The position numbers and the translations under genes were made by a program. Positions 42,480 through 52,931 of a stretch of 64,000 nucleotides of DNA are shown piece by piece. Source of the stretch: Cryptosporangium phraense (GTDB taxonomy: Bacteria; Actinomycetota; Actinomycetes; Mycobacteriales; Cryptosporangiaceae); assembly GCF_006912135.1 (NCBI RefSeq), contig NZ_VIRS01000008.1, positions 124,001 through 188,000 on the forward strand, given 5' to 3'. The notes beneath the pieces were generated by a model. That model worked only from the letters and a program-made list of their open reading frames with translations, had not been told where the DNA came from and ran no database searches. Position 1 is the first letter of the stretch, and each line of letters opens with the position of its first letter.

Positions 42480-42881
42480 CTAGTCGAGCGTGATCTCGAC
42501 GCCGATCTGGCCCGGGCGGAGGCCGATCAGGCGCCCGATGCCGGCGGCGAGGGCGGCGAAGCGGAACTGCCAGCCGTACTTGGCCTTCATCGCGGCCTTC
42601 AGCGCGGGCATCTCGTCGCGACGGGTGACCCGGGCGTGCGCGGCGACCGGCTCGTCGAGCAGCGACCCGCCGCGCTCGCACGGCGCCACGGTCACCGCCG
42701 GGGTGTGCCGCAGCCGCTTCACCTTGCCCGAGTCGACGCCGGTCCAGACGAGCAGCTTGCCGCCGGACGGGGCGGCCCAGACCGGGGTGGGCACGGCGGT
42801 CCCGTCCCGGCGGAAGGTGGTCAGGCTGATGCACTGCTCGGCCGCGAGCGCGTCGAAGGCATCGGTGTCCATCTGGGACAT
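42480..42881 (-). CDS. PPOX-class flavin/F420-dependent oxidoreductase
   Basis: A 133-residue split-beta-barrel protein of the pyridoxamine-oxidase-like superfamily. The N-terminal [31 protein letters not shown] matches the TIGR03666/F420-dependent PPOX group, followed by [20 protein letters not shown]. The start is ATG 42881, or 42872 if the second Met is used. It lies between lipB and lipA, 89 bases downstream of lipB. Cofactor (F420 or FMN) and substrate are not determined. Confidence 0.88.
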   Translation of the reverse strand: MSQMDTDAFDALAAEQCISLTTFRRDGTAVPTPVWAAPSGGKLLVWTGVDSGKVKRLRHTPAVTVAPCERGGSLLDEPVAAHARVTRRDEMPALKAAMKAKYGWQFRFAALAAGIGRLIGLRPGQIGVEITLD

Positions 42882-42970
42882 CTAGCCACCCCCGAGTAGG
42901 ACGGATACGGTCGGGTTTGCCTATCACGTAAGTGGCGAATCCGTCCGGCCCTTACCCCGGAGCGGGTTTC

Positions 42971-43621
42971 TCAAACCCCTCCGGCCAGCTGGGGGAGCCG
43001 CGGCTCGACGAGCCCGAGGACGTCGTCGATCGTCACCGTGCGCCCGAGTTCGAGGGAGAGCGACGTGACCCCGGCGTCGTGGATGCCACACGGGACGATG
43101 TTGCCGAACCCGGACATGTCGGGGTTGCAGTTGAGCGCGAAGCCGTGCATCGCCACCCGGCGGCTGACCCGGACACCGATCGCGGCGATCTTCCGGTCGG
43201 GGCCGCGCTCGTCGGCGAGCACCCAGACGCCGCTGCGCCCGGCCACCCGGGTCGTGGCCACGCCGAGGTCGGCGCAGACCTCGATCAGCATGCCCTCGAT
43301 GCGCCGCACGTACGCGACGACGTCGAGCGGCCGGGGGAGCTGGACGATCGGGTACCCGACCAGCTGACCGGGGCCGTGCCAGGTGATCTCGCCGCCCCGG
43401 TCGACGTCGACCACCGGGGTTCCGTCGAACGGGCGGTCGGCGTCCTTGGTGCGCCGGCCCGCGGTGTAGACGCTCGGGTGCTCCAGCAGCAGGACCGTGT
43501 CGGGGATGTCGTCGGCGACCCGGGCGGCGTGCAGGCGGCGCTGCTCGTCCCAGGCCTCGTTGTAGTCGATGTGGCCCAGCCACCGGACGACGGTGGGCGC
43601 GGTCTCGAGCATCTCCGTCAT
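42971..43621 (-). CDS. lipB: Octanoyl-[acyl-carrier-protein]:protein octanoyltransferase
   Basis: It transfers octanoate from acyl carrier protein to lipoyl domains, ahead of lipA. 216 residues, ATG 43621 (ATG 43612 is an alternative). Catalytic Lys144 (DRKIAAIGV) and Cys178 (GNIVPCGI) form the dyad. [18 protein letters not shown] is the family signature. The gene is preceded by a strong hairpin that ends the upstream HEAT-repeat gene, and followed by the PPOX and lipA genes, so lipB-PPOX-lipA is the likely operon. Confidence 0.97.
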   Translation of the reverse strand: MTEMLETAPTVVRWLGHIDYNEAWDEQRRLHAARVADDIPDTVLLLEHPSVYTAGRRTKDADRPFDGTPVVDVDRGGEITWHGPGQLVGYPIVQLPRPLDVVAYVRRIEGMLIEVCADLGVATTRVAGRSGVWVLADERGPDRKIAAIGVRVSRRVAMHGFALNCNPDMSGFGNIVPCGIHDAGVTSLSLELGRTVTIDDVLGLVEPRLPQLAGGV

Positions 43622-43690
43622 GGTTCGGAGCGTACGCCGGGAGCGGCTCGTTGGAGCCGGGCCGGCGGAGGCGGGCGCCTGCAGCGGATC

Positions 43691-43725
43691 GGTGGCCCGG
43701 CCGGGTGAGCAACGGCCGGGCCACC
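43691..43725 (-). terminator. Strong hairpin after the HEAT-repeat gene
   Basis: GGTGGCCCGGCCG (43691-43703) pairs perfectly with CGGCCGGGCCACC (43713-43725) over a 9-nt loop, six bases beyond the HEAT gene's stop and 70 bases upstream of lipB. It is a convincing intrinsic terminator. Confidence 0.8.
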
Positions 43726-43730
43726 CATCG

Positions 43731-44561
43731 CTACTGCAGGACGCCGGCCCAGCCGTGGGCGCGGGCGATCGCGCCGAGGGTCGAATCGTCGAGCGCGCCG
43801 AGCGCGTGGTGGTCGTTGCCGAGCCGGGCCGCGACCGCGCCAGCCAGCTCGCCGGCCCGGTACGGGGCCAGCTCGAGCAGATCGAGCGCGATGCGCCACC
43901 AGCCCGGGTCGGCGTCCGCGGCCAGCGGGCCGCCGCAGCGGTACCAGACGGCCAGCCCGTCGACGAGGTCGTCGCCGAGCCCGTCGGGGTCGGTGAGCCG
44001 GGCGACCGCGGCGACCGTGCGGGCCGCGCCGCCGTCCCAGCCGTCGAGGTGGCGCAGGACCAGCGGGTGCAGCGACGAGTCGCCGAGCGCGCCGGCCGCC
44101 TCGACCTCGAGGAGCCATACGTCGGACCGGCAGAGCGCGGCCCGGACCGCGGGCAGCGCGCGCGGATCGCGGCGCCGGGCCAGGCCGATCAGCGCCTCGC
44201 GCCGGGCCTCACCGTGCCGGTCGGTCAGCCGCGCGGCCAGCGCCTCGCGGACCGTCGCCCCGTCGACCTCGTCCATCTGCGTCCCGAGCCCGAAGCAGGC
44301 CCAGTTCCGCACGTCGCCGTCGGGGTCGGCGGTCAGGCTGATCAGCGCGTCGACCGCCAGCGGGGCGAAAGGGACGTTGATCTCCATCGCGGCCAGATGG
44401 GGGAGTGCACGGGCCACCGCGGTACGCACAGCCGGCGCGTCATGGTCGACGAGCCCCAACACGGGTCCGAACGCCGCGACCTCTCCGGCGGCGGCGTCGA
44501 CGGCGCCCGCCAGATCGTCCGGCTCCGAGGTCGGGTCCCCGGCGAGTGTGGTGAGGTCCAT
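43731..44561 (-). CDS. HEAT-repeat protein
   Basis: A 276-residue alpha-solenoid from ATG 44561 ([21 protein letters not shown]), with GGGGACGG upstream. HEAT-type repeats are clear: [54 protein letters not shown] and [20 protein letters not shown]. It has no membrane or signal segment. Such proteins act as scaffolds; the partner is unknown. It is monocistronic with its own terminator, and divergent from the kinase-like fragment gene. Confidence 0.88.
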   Translation of the reverse strand: MDLTTLAGDPTSEPDDLAGAVDAAAGEVAAFGPVLGLVDHDAPAVRTAVARALPHLAAMEINVPFAPLAVDALISLTADPDGDVRNWACFGLGTQMDEVDGATVREALAARLTDRHGEARREALIGLARRRDPRALPAVRAALCRSDVWLLEVEAAGALGDSSLHPLVLRHLDGWDGGAARTVAAVARLTDPDGLGDDLVDGLAVWYRCGGPLAADADPGWWRIALDLLELAPYRAGELAGAVAARLGNDHHALGALDDSTLGAIARAHGWAGVLQ

Positions 44562-44794
44562 GCGATCACCGTCCCCCGAACGCGAACGCCTTACACCGGA
44601 ACGATCGCACTCTGCGGTCGAGAAGAGACTACGACGCGCCGTCACGTTTGTGTCCAGTCATCGCGGGTGCCTGTGGATGAATTCGTTTGTTGTGTGGCTG
44701 CTGTTTCGGCAGTCCGGCTCCGTGTCTTTCTGGTCGTCTTCGTCCTGTGGACGGTCGGCCCGCGATTCGTCGATCCGGCCTAGCGTCCGGCGCC

Positions 44795-45292
44795 ATGAAC
44801 GAGATTTCGCTGTCCGAAGTTCTCTCCCGGATCGACCGGCTGCGGTGCGGTGAGGCGGTCGCGCTGTTCGCCCCGCTGGCCGACGAACTGGCCGACGCGC
44901 ACGAGCTGGGAGCGGCCCACCGGGCGATCAACGCGCACTCGATACGTCTCGGGGACGACGGGGTGTCCTTCGTGCCGTCACCGCGGGCCCGGAAGCGTCC
45001 GGCCGGCGTTCGTGCGCGGGCCGAGGACGTCGGCGATCTGGCCGGGGTGATCGCCGGTGCGCTGCTCGGCCGGGAGGTCGACCCGGACGGCTGGGCCGAT
45101 CGCGCCGTCGCCCTCGGCGTCCCCACCGACCTGGTCACGGTGCTGGCGACGGCACTCTCCGGCCGGGCCGCACAGCGACCTACGGCGTACGAACTGGCCG
45201 CCGCGCTGCGGGCCGCGTGCGACCCGGTACCGCTCGACCGATTGCTCAGCCCAGCGCGTACCGAAGGGCCGAGTCCAGTGTCGGGTCGGTGA
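44795..45292 (+). CDS. Protein-kinase-like C-lobe fragment (pseudokinase candidate)
   Basis: A 165-residue protein from ATG 44795. Residues about 30-55 read [25 protein letters not shown], which mimics the kinase catalytic loop (HRDxKPxNI) with HRA-I-N in its place. Then [19 protein letters not shown] resembles helix F, and [19 protein letters not shown] the helix-I region. No N-lobe or ATP loop exists, so it cannot be an active kinase. It could be a binding domain or decayed gene. It overlaps the convergent epimerase gene tail by 47 bases. Confidence 0.6.
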   Translation: MNEISLSEVLSRIDRLRCGEAVALFAPLADELADAHELGAAHRAINAHSIRLGDDGVSFVPSPRARKRPAGVRARAEDVGDLAGVIAGALLGREVDPDGWADRAVALGVPTDLVTVLATALSGRAAQRPTAYELAAALRAACDPVPLDRLLSPARTEGPSPVSGR

Positions 45293-46139
45293 ACGTGAAG
45301 CCGTGGTCGAGCAGGACGGACGGCACCGCCCGCTGCCCGGCGAGGATGCCCTCGTCGGCGAAGCCCCAGAGAGCCGCGCGCAACGCGAATGCGGGCACCG
45401 GCACCACGGCCGGCCGGTGCAGCTGGCGGGCCAGCTCGGCGGTGAACTCGGCGTTGGTGGCCGGCTCCGGGCCGGTCAGGTTCACCGGCCCGCGGACGCC
45501 GTCGTTCTCCAGCACGAACTGGATGGCCGCGACCTCGTCGCGCAGCGAGATCCAGGGCCAGTACTGCTGCCCCGAGCCGAGCTTGCCGCCGAGCCCCAGC
45601 GCGAACAGTGGCTTGATCCGGCCGAGCAGTCCACCCGACCGCGCCAGCACCAGGCCCGAGCGGATGTGGGCGACGCGCACGCCGGCCTCCTCGGCGGGCG
45701 CGGTCGCGCCCTCCCAGGTGCGGCAGAGGTCGGCCAGGAACCCGGCGCCGGCCGGCTCGTCCTCGCGCACGACCTGGTCGCCGCGGTCGCCGTACCAGCC
45801 CACCGCCGACGCCGAGACCAGCACCTTCGGCGGCTTCTCGGCCCGCGCGACCGCGGTCGCGATCGTCGTGGTGCCGTCGATCCGGCTGTCGATGAGCGTC
45901 CGTTTGTACCCGGACGTCCAGGGGCGGTCGCCGACCCCGGCCCCGGCCAGGTGCACGACCGCGTCCGCACCGGAGACGACGTCCGGCGCGAGGTCGTGCG
46001 CGGCCGGGTTCCAGCGCACCTCGTCGGACGCTCCGGGTTCGCGGCGCACCAGCCGGACCACCTCGTGCCCGTCCGCGCGCACCGCGTTGACCAGGGATGT
46101 TCCGATCAGGCCGCTGGCCCCGCTCACGACGATCCGCAT
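45246..46139 (-). CDS. TIGR01777 / SDR39U1-family NAD-dependent epimerase
   Basis: A 297-residue extended SDR (orthologue of Rv2216). The Rossmann motif is GASGLIG near the N-terminus. [15 protein letters not shown]-like DSRIDGT and [12 protein letters not shown] with the active-site region are characteristic, as is [19 protein letters not shown]. The start is ATG 46139; a longer frame crosses the sucB terminator and is rejected. It lies 88 bases behind sucB, with a terminator between. Function unknown in bacteria. Confidence 0.94.
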   Translation of the reverse strand: MRIVVSGASGLIGTSLVNAVRADGHEVVRLVRREPGASDEVRWNPAAHDLAPDVVSGADAVVHLAGAGVGDRPWTSGYKRTLIDSRIDGTTTIATAVARAEKPPKVLVSASAVGWYGDRGDQVVREDEPAGAGFLADLCRTWEGATAPAEEAGVRVAHIRSGLVLARSGGLLGRIKPLFALGLGGKLGSGQQYWPWISLRDEVAAIQFVLENDGVRGPVNLTGPEPATNAEFTAELARQLHRPAVVPVPAFALRAALWGFADEGILAGQRAVPSVLLDHGFTFTDPTLDSALRYALG

Positions 46140-46184
46140 GTCTGAATCCTCTCGCGCCCGCCGTCCTCCCGCGACTCGACACGA

Positions 46185-46212
46185 GAGGCCCGTCCCTTCC
46201 GGGACGGGCCTC
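46185..46212 (-). terminator. Strong hairpin after sucB
   Basis: GAGGCCCGTCCC-TTCC-GGGACGGGCCTC is a perfect 12-bp stem with a tetraloop, 16 bases past the sucB stop and upstream of the epimerase gene. It is the best intrinsic terminator candidate in the window. Confidence 0.85.
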
Positions 46213-46227
46213 GGGCGCCGGTACGGG

Positions 46228-48084
46228 TCAGGCGAGCCCGAGCTCACCCTCGAACGCGCCACCCTCGAGACGCTCCTTCATCGCGACGAGGAAGCGCGCG
46301 GCGTCCGCCCCGTCGACGATCCGGTGGTCGTAGGAGAGCGCCAGGTACACCATCGACCGCGGCGCGATGACCTCGCCGAGGTTGGGGTCGTTGATGACGA
46401 CGGCCCGCTTGACGACCGCGCCCGTGCCGAGGATCGCCGAGTTCGGCTGGAAGATGATCGGGGTGTCGAACAGCGCGCCCCGGCTGCCGGTGTTGGTCAG
46501 CGTGAACGTCGCGCCGGCCAGTTCGTCCGGGCTGACCTTGTTGTTGCGGGTCCGGTCGGCCAGGTCGGCGATCTTCCGGGCCATCCCACCCAGGTTCAGG
46601 TCACCGGCGTCCCGCACGGTGGCCACCAGCAGGCCGCGCTCGGTGTCGACCGCGATGCCCAGGTGCTCGGCCTCCGGGTAGGTGACCGTGCCCTCGTCGA
46701 GGTTGAGCACCGAGTTGATCTGCGGGTACTGCTGCAGCGCCTCGACGGCGGCGACCGCGAAGAACGGCAGGAACGAGAGGTTCACACCGTGCCGGGCCTG
46801 GAAGTCGGCCTTGGCCTGCTTGCGCAGGTTGGCGATCTTCGTGACGTCGACCTCGACCACCGTGGTCAGCTGGGCCGCGACCTGCAGCGACTCGACCATC
46901 CGGGTCGCGATCACCTTGCGCAGGCGCGACAGCTTCTCGGTGCGTCCGCGCAGCGGCGACGGGGCGGCCGGGGCCTTCTTCGCGGCCGGCGCGGCTTTCT
47001 CGGCGGCCGGGGCCGCGGCCGGAGCGGCGGCCGGAGCGGCCGCGGCGGCCTTCTTGGCTTCGGCGGCGTCCAGGACGTCCTGCTTGCGGATCCGGCCACC
47101 GACGCCGGTGCCTTCGACGCTGCCCAGGTCGACGCCGTGCTCGGTGGCGAGCTTGCGCACCAGCGGGGTGACGTAGGCGCCCTGGCCGTTGTCGGACGCG
47201 GGGGCGCTGGACGCGGTGCTGGACTCGTCCGGGGCGCGCGAGGGCGCCGGGGCGGTCGCGGGCGAGGCGTCCTGCGGCGGGGTCGACTCGACCGCGGCGC
47301 GGGCGGGCTCCTCGCTCTCCTCGGCCGGCGGGTTCTCGGGCTGCACCGACTGCGGCTCGGGCGTCGGCTCGGACTGCGGCTCGGCCTTGGCGGCCGGGGC
47401 GGGCTCCGACTTGGCCGGCGCCGCGTCGCCGGAACCGATGACGCCGAGTTCGCCGCCGACCTCGACCGTGGCGTCTTCGTCGGCGGTGATGGAGAGGAGC
47501 GTGCCGGCGACCGGCGACGGGATTTCGGTGTCGACCTTGTCGGTCGAGACCTCGAGCAGCGGCTCGTCGACGGCGACGGTGTCGCCGACCTGCTTGAGCC
47601 AGCGGGTCACGGTGCCCTCGGTGACCGACTCGCCGAGCGCGGGCATCTTCACCGAGGTGTTGTCACCGCCGTCGGACGAGGGAGCGGCCTCGGCCTGGGG
47701 CGCCGGAGCGTCTTCCTCGGTGGAGGGAGCCTCGGAGGTCTGGGCCTCCTGCGCCTCCTGCGCCTCGGCCGGGGCTTCCTCGGCGGGGGCCTCTTCGGCC
47801 GGGGCCTCTTCGGCCGGGGCGGGCGACGAGGAGCCGGCGTCCTCGCCGGCGTCGCCGATGACGCCGAGTTCGCCGCCGACCTCGACCGTGGCGTCTTCGT
47901 CGGCGGTGATGGAGAGGAGCGTGCCGGCGACCGGCGACGGGATTTCGGTGTCGACCTTGTCGGTCGAGACCTCGAGCAGCGGCTCGTCGACGGCGACGGT
48001 GTCGCCGACCTGCTTGAGCCAGCGGGTCACGGTGCCCTCGGTGACCGACTCGCCGAGCGCGGGCATGGAGACGGAGGTCGGCAT
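46228..48084 (-). CDS. sucB: Dihydrolipoamide acyltransferase E2 (succinyl-/acetyltransferase) with two lipoyl domains
   Basis: A 618-residue E2 core of a 2-oxoacid dehydrogenase complex (DlaT/SucB type; in M. tuberculosis the orthologue serves the pyruvate complex). Two lipoyl domains (about 3-77 and 143-217) each carry the lipoylated lysine in [10 protein letters not shown] disordered Ala/Pro/Glu linker follows. The E1/E3-binding domain is [20 protein letters not shown], and the catalytic domain ends with [17 protein letters not shown] precedes ATG 48084. It lies 57 bases behind lpd. The lipoyl domains are encoded by identical 212-bp repeats. Confidence 0.96.
   Translation of the reverse strand: MPTSVSMPALGESVTEGTVTRWLKQVGDTVAVDEPLLEVSTDKVDTEIPSPVAGTLLSITADEDATVEVGGELGVIGDAGEDAGSSSPAPAEEAPAEEAPAEEAPAEAQEAQEAQTSEAPSTEEDAPAPQAEAAPSSDGGDNTSVKMPALGESVTEGTVTRWLKQVGDTVAVDEPLLEVSTDKVDTEIPSPVAGTLLSITADEDATVEVGGELGVIGSGDAAPAKSEPAPAAKAEPQSEPTPEPQSVQPENPPAEESEEPARAAVESTPPQDASPATAPAPSRAPDESSTASSAPASDNGQGAYVTPLVRKLATEHGVDLGSVEGTGVGGRIRKQDVLDAAEAKKAAAAAPAAAPAAAPAAEKAAPAAKKAPAAPSPLRGRTEKLSRLRKVIATRMVESLQVAAQLTTVVEVDVTKIANLRKQAKADFQARHGVNLSFLPFFAVAAVEALQQYPQINSVLNLDEGTVTYPEAEHLGIAVDTERGLLVATVRDAGDLNLGGMARKIADLADRTRNNKVSPDELAGATFTLTNTGSRGALFDTPIIFQPNSAILGTGAVVKRAVVINDPNLGEVIAPRSMVYLALSYDHRIVDGADAARFLVAMKERLEGGAFEGELGLA
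47435..47646 (-). repeat. 212-bp direct repeat, copy A (second lipoyl domain of sucB)
   Basis: This segment is base-for-base identical to 47855-48066, offset 420 bases, and codes for most of the second lipoyl domain. Sequence outside the boundaries diverges at once. Confidence 0.95.
47855..48066 (-). repeat. 212-bp direct repeat, copy B (first lipoyl domain of sucB)
   Basis: Identical to 47435-47646. Even third codon positions match throughout, which means recent duplication or gene conversion, since the linker between copies shows no such similarity. Confidence 0.95.
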
Positions 48085-48141
48085 GGTCTGTGCGGCTCCT
48101 CAAACTATTTGATCGTTGACACGGCAGGTTTTGATTCCGCT

Positions 48142-49551
48142 TTAAGGGTGGGCGGGCGGGGGGTGCAGGGCTGGACCGTGTACGTGCAGAGGCTTCCCCG
48201 CCAGCGCGAGATGAGCCTCTCCGAGCGCTTCGGACTGCGTGGGATGGGGATGCAGGAGCGGCGCGACATCCTCGGGAAAAGCTTCCCAGTTGTAGATCAG
48301 CTGGGCCTCGGCCGCCAATTCACCCATCCGGCTGCCGACCAGATGGACGCCGAGCACCGGACCGTCCTTGGCGCGAAGGACGGTCACCGCGCCCGCGGCC
48401 CGCAAAATCGTAGCCTTGCCGTTCCCGGCCAGGTCGTACTGGACTTCTTCGATCTCGTAGCCCCGGGCCCGCGCCTCGGTGGTCGTGAGGCCGACCGACG
48501 CGACTTCCGGCTCCGAGTACGTGACCCGCGGGACGCCCGCGTAGTCGATCGGCGTCACCGGCAGCCCGGCCACCCGCTCGGCGACCAGGATCCCTTCGGC
48601 GAACCCGACGTGCGCCAGCTGAGGCGTCGGAATGAGGTCGCCCACCGCGGAGACCGTCGGGAGGTTCGTCCGGCACAACCCGTCGACCAGGACGTGACCC
48701 CGCTCGGTGGCGACGCCGGCCTCGGCGTAGCCGAGGCCCTCCGAGACCGGCCTCCGGCCGACCGCGACCAGCAACACCTCCGCCTCGAGCACGCTCTCGT
48801 CCTCGAGCACCACGCGGACGCCGTCCCCGGCGCGTTCGGCGCGCGCGAACCGTTTACCGGTGGAGAACCCGATCCCGCGTTTGCGGAACGCGCGTTCGAG
48901 CCGCCGGGAGGACGACTCCTCCTCGAGCGGCAGCAGCCGGGGGAGCGCCTCGACGATCGTGACGTCGGCCCCCAGGGAGCGCCAGGCGCTGGCGAACTCG
49001 ACGCCGATGACGCCGCCGCCGAGCACGACCGCGCTGGCCGGGACCCGGTCGAGGCGCAGGGCGTGGTCGCTGGTGAGCACGTGCGTGCCGTCGATCTCCA
49101 GGCCGGGCAGCGTGCTCGGCGCCGAGCCGGTGGCCAGCACGACGTGCCCGCCCTCGTACGTGTCGTTCCCGACCTGGACGGTCGTCGGCGAGGTCAGCCG
49201 GCCGGTGCCCGCCACGACCGTGATGCCACGGCTCGCGACCAGGCCGGTGAGGCCCTTGTACATCTTCGCGACGACGCCGTCCTGGTAGGCGGTGACCGCG
49301 GCCAGGTCGACGCCGAGGAACTCGGCCTTCACCCCGAAGCGGGCCGCCTCGCGGGTGGTGTCGGCGACCTCGCCGGCGTGCAGCAGCGCCTTGGTCGGGA
49401 TACAGCCCCGGTGCAGGCAGGTACCACCGAGTTTGTCCTTCTCGACGAGGACGACCGAGAGGCCCAGTTCGGCGGCGCGAAGCGCACAGGAGTAGCCGCC
49501 ACTGCCACCGCCGAGTACGACGATGTCGTGCGCTGGCCGACCTCCGCCCAC
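48142..49551 (-). CDS. lpdA: Dihydrolipoyl dehydrogenase (E3)
   Basis: A 469-residue flavoprotein that reoxidises dihydrolipoyl groups on E2 with NAD+. The FAD motif is GGGSGG, and the redox disulfide is in [16 protein letters not shown]. The NAD motif is [10 protein letters not shown], and the C-terminal [12 protein letters not shown] gives the His/Glu couple. The start is GTG 49551 with AGGAG just upstream; an upstream frame to 49635 runs through the promoter. It is first in an operon with sucB. The C-terminus is slightly extended by a His/Pro-rich tail. Confidence 0.96.
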   Translation of the reverse strand: MGGGRPAHDIVVLGGGSGGYSCALRAAELGLSVVLVEKDKLGGTCLHRGCIPTKALLHAGEVADTTREAARFGVKAEFLGVDLAAVTAYQDGVVAKMYKGLTGLVASRGITVVAGTGRLTSPTTVQVGNDTYEGGHVVLATGSAPSTLPGLEIDGTHVLTSDHALRLDRVPASAVVLGGGVIGVEFASAWRSLGADVTIVEALPRLLPLEEESSSRRLERAFRKRGIGFSTGKRFARAERAGDGVRVVLEDESVLEAEVLLVAVGRRPVSEGLGYAEAGVATERGHVLVDGLCRTNLPTVSAVGDLIPTPQLAHVGFAEGILVAERVAGLPVTPIDYAGVPRVTYSEPEVASVGLTTTEARARGYEIEEVQYDLAGNGKATILRAAGAVTVLRAKDGPVLGVHLVGSRMGELAAEAQLIYNWEAFPEDVAPLLHPHPTQSEALGEAHLALAGKPLHVHGPALHPPPAHP

Positions 49552-49690
49552 TACGTCTCCTGCGCTCCGTCCGACGATCCCGCCCAATCTTGTCACTCGG
49601 CGGATCCGGGGCGCGACGTGGGGCTGTTCCGGCACGACGAGTCCGCAGGTCGTGCCGGTTGCCTACACTTGAACGAAGGAGGTGGCCGGT

Positions 49691-50002
49691 GTGAGTTGGT
49701 TACGCCGCAGCAAGAGCACCCGGCCGGGCACGCCGCGCGGTGCGCAGCGCGAAGACCTCGCGCACCTGGAGGAGTTCGCCCGCACCCGGCGGGGCGTCGA
49801 GGCCTACGTCGAGCCGCAGACGAACGTCACCGCGATGACGGTCATCCTCATCGCCGCCGACGGCGAGTGGACCCGACGCCGGATCGGCAGCCCGGACGAC
49901 GCCCGCAAGCTCGGGCAGCGCCTGAACATGCCGGTCTACGACGTCGCCGCGGTCGGGTACCCCAACCGCATGCGCGAATGGAGCCGACGCAACAAGGCCT
50001 AG
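49691..50002 (+). CDS. Conserved small protein beside pepA (103 aa)
   Basis: A 103-residue protein; GTG 49691 ([13 protein letters not shown]) is preceded by AGGAGG eight bases upstream, which favours it over GTG 49682. Conserved-looking core: [20 protein letters not shown], then [20 protein letters not shown] and [24 protein letters not shown]. It is soluble and basic. It is divergent from lpd and converges on pepA, with the two stop codons overlapping by four bases. A homologue-rich actinobacterial family is likely, but no function is known to me. Confidence 0.85.
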   Translation: MSWLRRSKSTRPGTPRGAQREDLAHLEEFARTRRGVEAYVEPQTNVTAMTVILIAADGEWTRRRIGSPDDARKLGQRLNMPVYDVAAVGYPNRMREWSRRNKA

Positions 50003-51540
50003 CCGTGTTCGGCGATGTCTTCCACGAGCGCGAGAAGCGTGCGCAGGGGGACGCCGGTGCCGCCCTTCGGGGTGTAGCCGTGCGGGGTCTTCGTGTTGTA
50101 CGACGGTCCGGCGATGTCGATGTGCACCCACTCGACGCCGTCCGGGATGAACCGCGACAGGAACGACCCGCCCTGCAGCATATGCCCGGCCCGGTCGAAG
50201 CCGGCGTTGATCTGGGTCACGTCGGCGATCGCCGAGTCCATGCCCGAGCGCACCTCGTCCGGCAGCGGCATCGGCCACATCGGCTCGCCGGTGCGCCCAC
50301 CGGCGTCCTTGATCCGCGCGCTCAGGTCGGCCGAGCCCATCACGCCGGAGATCCGCTCGCCCAGCGACACGACCTGGCCGCCGGTGAGCGTCGAGGTCTC
50401 GACGATGTAGTCGGGGGAGTCCTCGGCCGCCCGCGCGATCGCGTCGGCCAGGATCATCCGGCCCTCGGCGTCGGTGTTGAGCACCTCGACGCGGGTGCCG
50501 CCGTACATCGTCACGACGTCGCCCGGGCGGTAGGCCGATCCGGACGGCATGTTCTCGGCCATCGGCACGTACGCGGTGACCTTCACGGCCGGCTGCAGCT
50601 GGGCGATCGCGGTCATCGTCGCGACGACGACGGCCGCGCCGGACATGTCGCTCTTCATGTCCTGCATGCCCTGGGCCGGCTTGATCGAGATGCCGCCGGT
50701 GTCGAACGTGATGCCCTTGCCGACCAGCGCGACGCTCTTCGTGCTTTCCGGCGGCGTCCAGGAGATCCGGACCAGCTGCGGGCCCGCGGCCGACCCCAGC
50801 CCGACGGCCAGGATGCCGCCGTAACCGCCGGCCACCAGGGCGTCCGTATCGAGCACTTCGACCTCGAGGCCGGCCTCGACGGCGGCCGCCGCCGCCTGGG
50901 CGGCGAAGGTCGGCGGGCGGAGGTCGTTCGGCGGGGTGTTGATCCAGTTGCGGGCCAGCCGCACCGCGTCGACGACCGCCTTAGCGCGGTCGGTCTCGGT
51001 CTGCAGTTCGACGTCCCCGCGGCCGGTCGCGTCGGCCAGGTAGACGATCTCGCGGACCGGCGGACGGTAGGTGGGAGCGAGCTCGCTCTTGTACTGGACG
51101 AAGTCGTACGCGGCCAGCGCGGCGCCCTCGAGGACAGCCTGGGTGAGCGTCGGGTCGGCGTCGACCAGGGCCAGGCCGACGCGATCGGTGCCGGTCAGCG
51201 CGCGGATCGCGGCGCCGGCGGCCCGGCGGTAGTTCTCGTGCGGCTCCGGGCTGCCCGGCTTCGGCTCGACCGGGCCGAGGCCGACCGCGGCCACGACCGG
51301 GGCGGTGGTGGCGCCGAGCGTGGCGACCTTGACGACCTCACCGGCGACGCCGTTCGCGCCGAGCCGGGCCAGCACGTCGAGCAGCCGGCCACCGAGCGCC
51401 GCGTCCACGGCGACCGCGCCGGGACCGAGACTGAGCTGCTCACCGTCACGATGAACGCCGATGATGACGGCGTCGACCTCCGCGTCGACGGCGCCGGCGG
51501 CGGAGACGGTAAGCACGGCTGCCTCGGTGGGACGCGTCAT
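49999..51540 (-). CDS. pepA: Leucyl aminopeptidase (M17)
   Basis: A 513-residue cytosolic aminopeptidase with two metal ions. The N-terminal macro-like domain (1-170) is followed by the catalytic domain with [25 protein letters not shown] and the M17 signature [14 protein letters not shown]. The start is ATG 51540 ([12 protein letters not shown]), with GGAGCGAG upstream; a frame extending to 52107 runs antisense into gcvT and is rejected. It is divergent from gcvT (93 bases). It probably recycles peptides and supplies glycine and other amino acids. Confidence 0.96.
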   Translation of the reverse strand: MTRPTEAAVLTVSAAGAVDAEVDAVIIGVHRDGEQLSLGPGAVAVDAALGGRLLDVLARLGANGVAGEVVKVATLGATTAPVVAAVGLGPVEPKPGSPEPHENYRRAAGAAIRALTGTDRVGLALVDADPTLTQAVLEGAALAAYDFVQYKSELAPTYRPPVREIVYLADATGRGDVELQTETDRAKAVVDAVRLARNWINTPPNDLRPPTFAAQAAAAAVEAGLEVEVLDTDALVAGGYGGILAVGLGSAAGPQLVRISWTPPESTKSVALVGKGITFDTGGISIKPAQGMQDMKSDMSGAAVVVATMTAIAQLQPAVKVTAYVPMAENMPSGSAYRPGDVVTMYGGTRVEVLNTDAEGRMILADAIARAAEDSPDYIVETSTLTGGQVVSLGERISGVMGSADLSARIKDAGGRTGEPMWPMPLPDEVRSGMDSAIADVTQINAGFDRAGHMLQGGSFLSRFIPDGVEWVHIDIAGPSYNTKTPHGYTPKGGTGVPLRTLLALVEDIAEHG

Positions 51541-51633
51541 TCTCGCTCCAGAGCTTGTCCTGCGGTGACTCGGCGATGCTACGGCGCGGCACCCGGGTCG
51601 GGTACGGCAGACCCTGGCGGTACGTTCGCCAGC

Positions 51634-52785
51634 ATGACCAGCAGCGACCCGAGTGGCCACGACGCCGCGCCCGCAAACGCTCCTGATTCGCCCGGCCTGC
51701 GGCGTTCCCCGCTGCACGACCGGCACGTCGCGCTCGGCGCGAAGTTCGCCGAGTTCGGCGGCTGGGAGATGCCGCTGCAGTACACCGGCGTGATCGACGA
51801 GCACACCGCGGTGCGCACCGCGGTCGGGGTCTTCGACGTCTCGCACCTGGGGAAGGCGCTGGTGTCCGGGCCCGGGGCGGCGGAGTTCGTCAACGCGTGC
51901 CTGACCAACGACCTCGGGCGGATCGGGCCGGGGAAGGCGCAGTACACGCTGTGCTGCGAGGAGTCCGGTGGGGTCGTCGACGACCTGATCGCCTACTACT
52001 ACGCCGACGACCGGGTCTTCCTGGTGCCGAACGCGGCGAACACGGGCGCGGTCGTTGCGCTGCTGGCGGCGGCGGCTCCTGCGGGGGTGACCGTGGCGGA
52101 CCAGCACACGGAGTACGCGGTGCTCGCGGTGCAGGGGCCGCAGTCTTCCGCGCTGCTCTCGTCGCTCGGGCTACCGGCCGACCACGACTACATGGGTTTC
52201 GTCGAGGCCGAGCACGAAGGTGTGCCGGTGATCGTCTGCCGGACCGGGTACACCGGTGAGCACGGGTACGAGTTGCTGCCGCTCGCGGCGTACGCGGAGC
52301 CGCTGTGGGACGCGCTGCTCGGAGCCGGAGCGGCGCTGGGGGTGCGTCCGGCCGGGCTGGGGGCGCGGGACACGCTGCGGACCGAGATGGGATACCCGCT
52401 GCACGGGCAGGATCTCTCCCGGGAGATCAGCCCGGTCCAGGCCCGGAGCGGGTGGGCCGTCGGCTGGAACAAGCCGGCCTTCTGGGGACGCGAGGCGCTG
52501 CTGGCCGAGAAGGCGGGTGGCCCGCGACGCCGGCTGACCGGGCTGGAGTCGCTGGACCGGGGCATCCCCCGCCCGGGAATGGCCGTCCTGGACGCCGACG
52601 GCGCGGCGATCGGCACCGTCACGTCCGGCACGTTCTCGCCGACGCGCAAGGTCGGGATCGGGCTGGCGCTGCTGGACACCGCGTCCGGTGCGTCGGCCGG
52701 CGACGAGGTGACGATCGACGTGCGCGGACGCCGGTCGCGGGTCCGGGTGACCGAGCCGCCGTTCGTTCCGTCACACGTGCGCTGA
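51634..52785 (+). CDS. gcvT: Glycine cleavage system T protein (aminomethyltransferase)
   Basis: It transfers the C1 unit from the aminomethyl-lipoyl H protein to tetrahydrofolate. 383 residues from ATG 51634. Hallmarks are [51 protein letters not shown] and [12 protein letters not shown]. The folate-site Asp is in the GVFDVSH region. GcvP and GcvH are not in the window. No glycine-riboswitch pattern was seen in the 93-base leader. A very long in-frame extension upstream is antisense artefact. Confidence 0.96.
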   Translation: MTSSDPSGHDAAPANAPDSPGLRRSPLHDRHVALGAKFAEFGGWEMPLQYTGVIDEHTAVRTAVGVFDVSHLGKALVSGPGAAEFVNACLTNDLGRIGPGKAQYTLCCEESGGVVDDLIAYYYADDRVFLVPNAANTGAVVALLAAAAPAGVTVADQHTEYAVLAVQGPQSSALLSSLGLPADHDYMGFVEAEHEGVPVIVCRTGYTGEHGYELLPLAAYAEPLWDALLGAGAALGVRPAGLGARDTLRTEMGYPLHGQDLSREISPVQARSGWAVGWNKPAFWGREALLAEKAGGPRRRLTGLESLDRGIPRPGMAVLDADGAAIGTVTSGTFSPTRKVGIGLALLDTASGASAGDEVTIDVRGRRSRVRVTEPPFVPSHVR

Positions 52786-52931
52786 GGGCCGAACCCGGCG
52801 AAAGCCGCGGGCGTTGTGTGTTCGCGAGGGGTTCACCGGGTACCGCCTCGCGGGGGCACGTCGGGCCTTGGGCGCGGCGTAGCCTTGAGCTGAATCCCTG
52901 GAAATCGACCGTTTCGACCTGCCTGAGGCGA

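Noticed and set aside
51541-51633. Glycine riboswitch before gcvT
   Set aside because: The 93-base gap shows none of the tandem aptamer features and is too short.
45217-52785. A 2522-codon open frame on the plus strand running through sucB, lpd and pepA into gcvT
   Set aside because: It is antisense to three well-supported genes. In very GC-rich DNA stop codons are rare in the frame opposite codon position 3. Only its last 383 codons (gcvT) show protein-family similarity.
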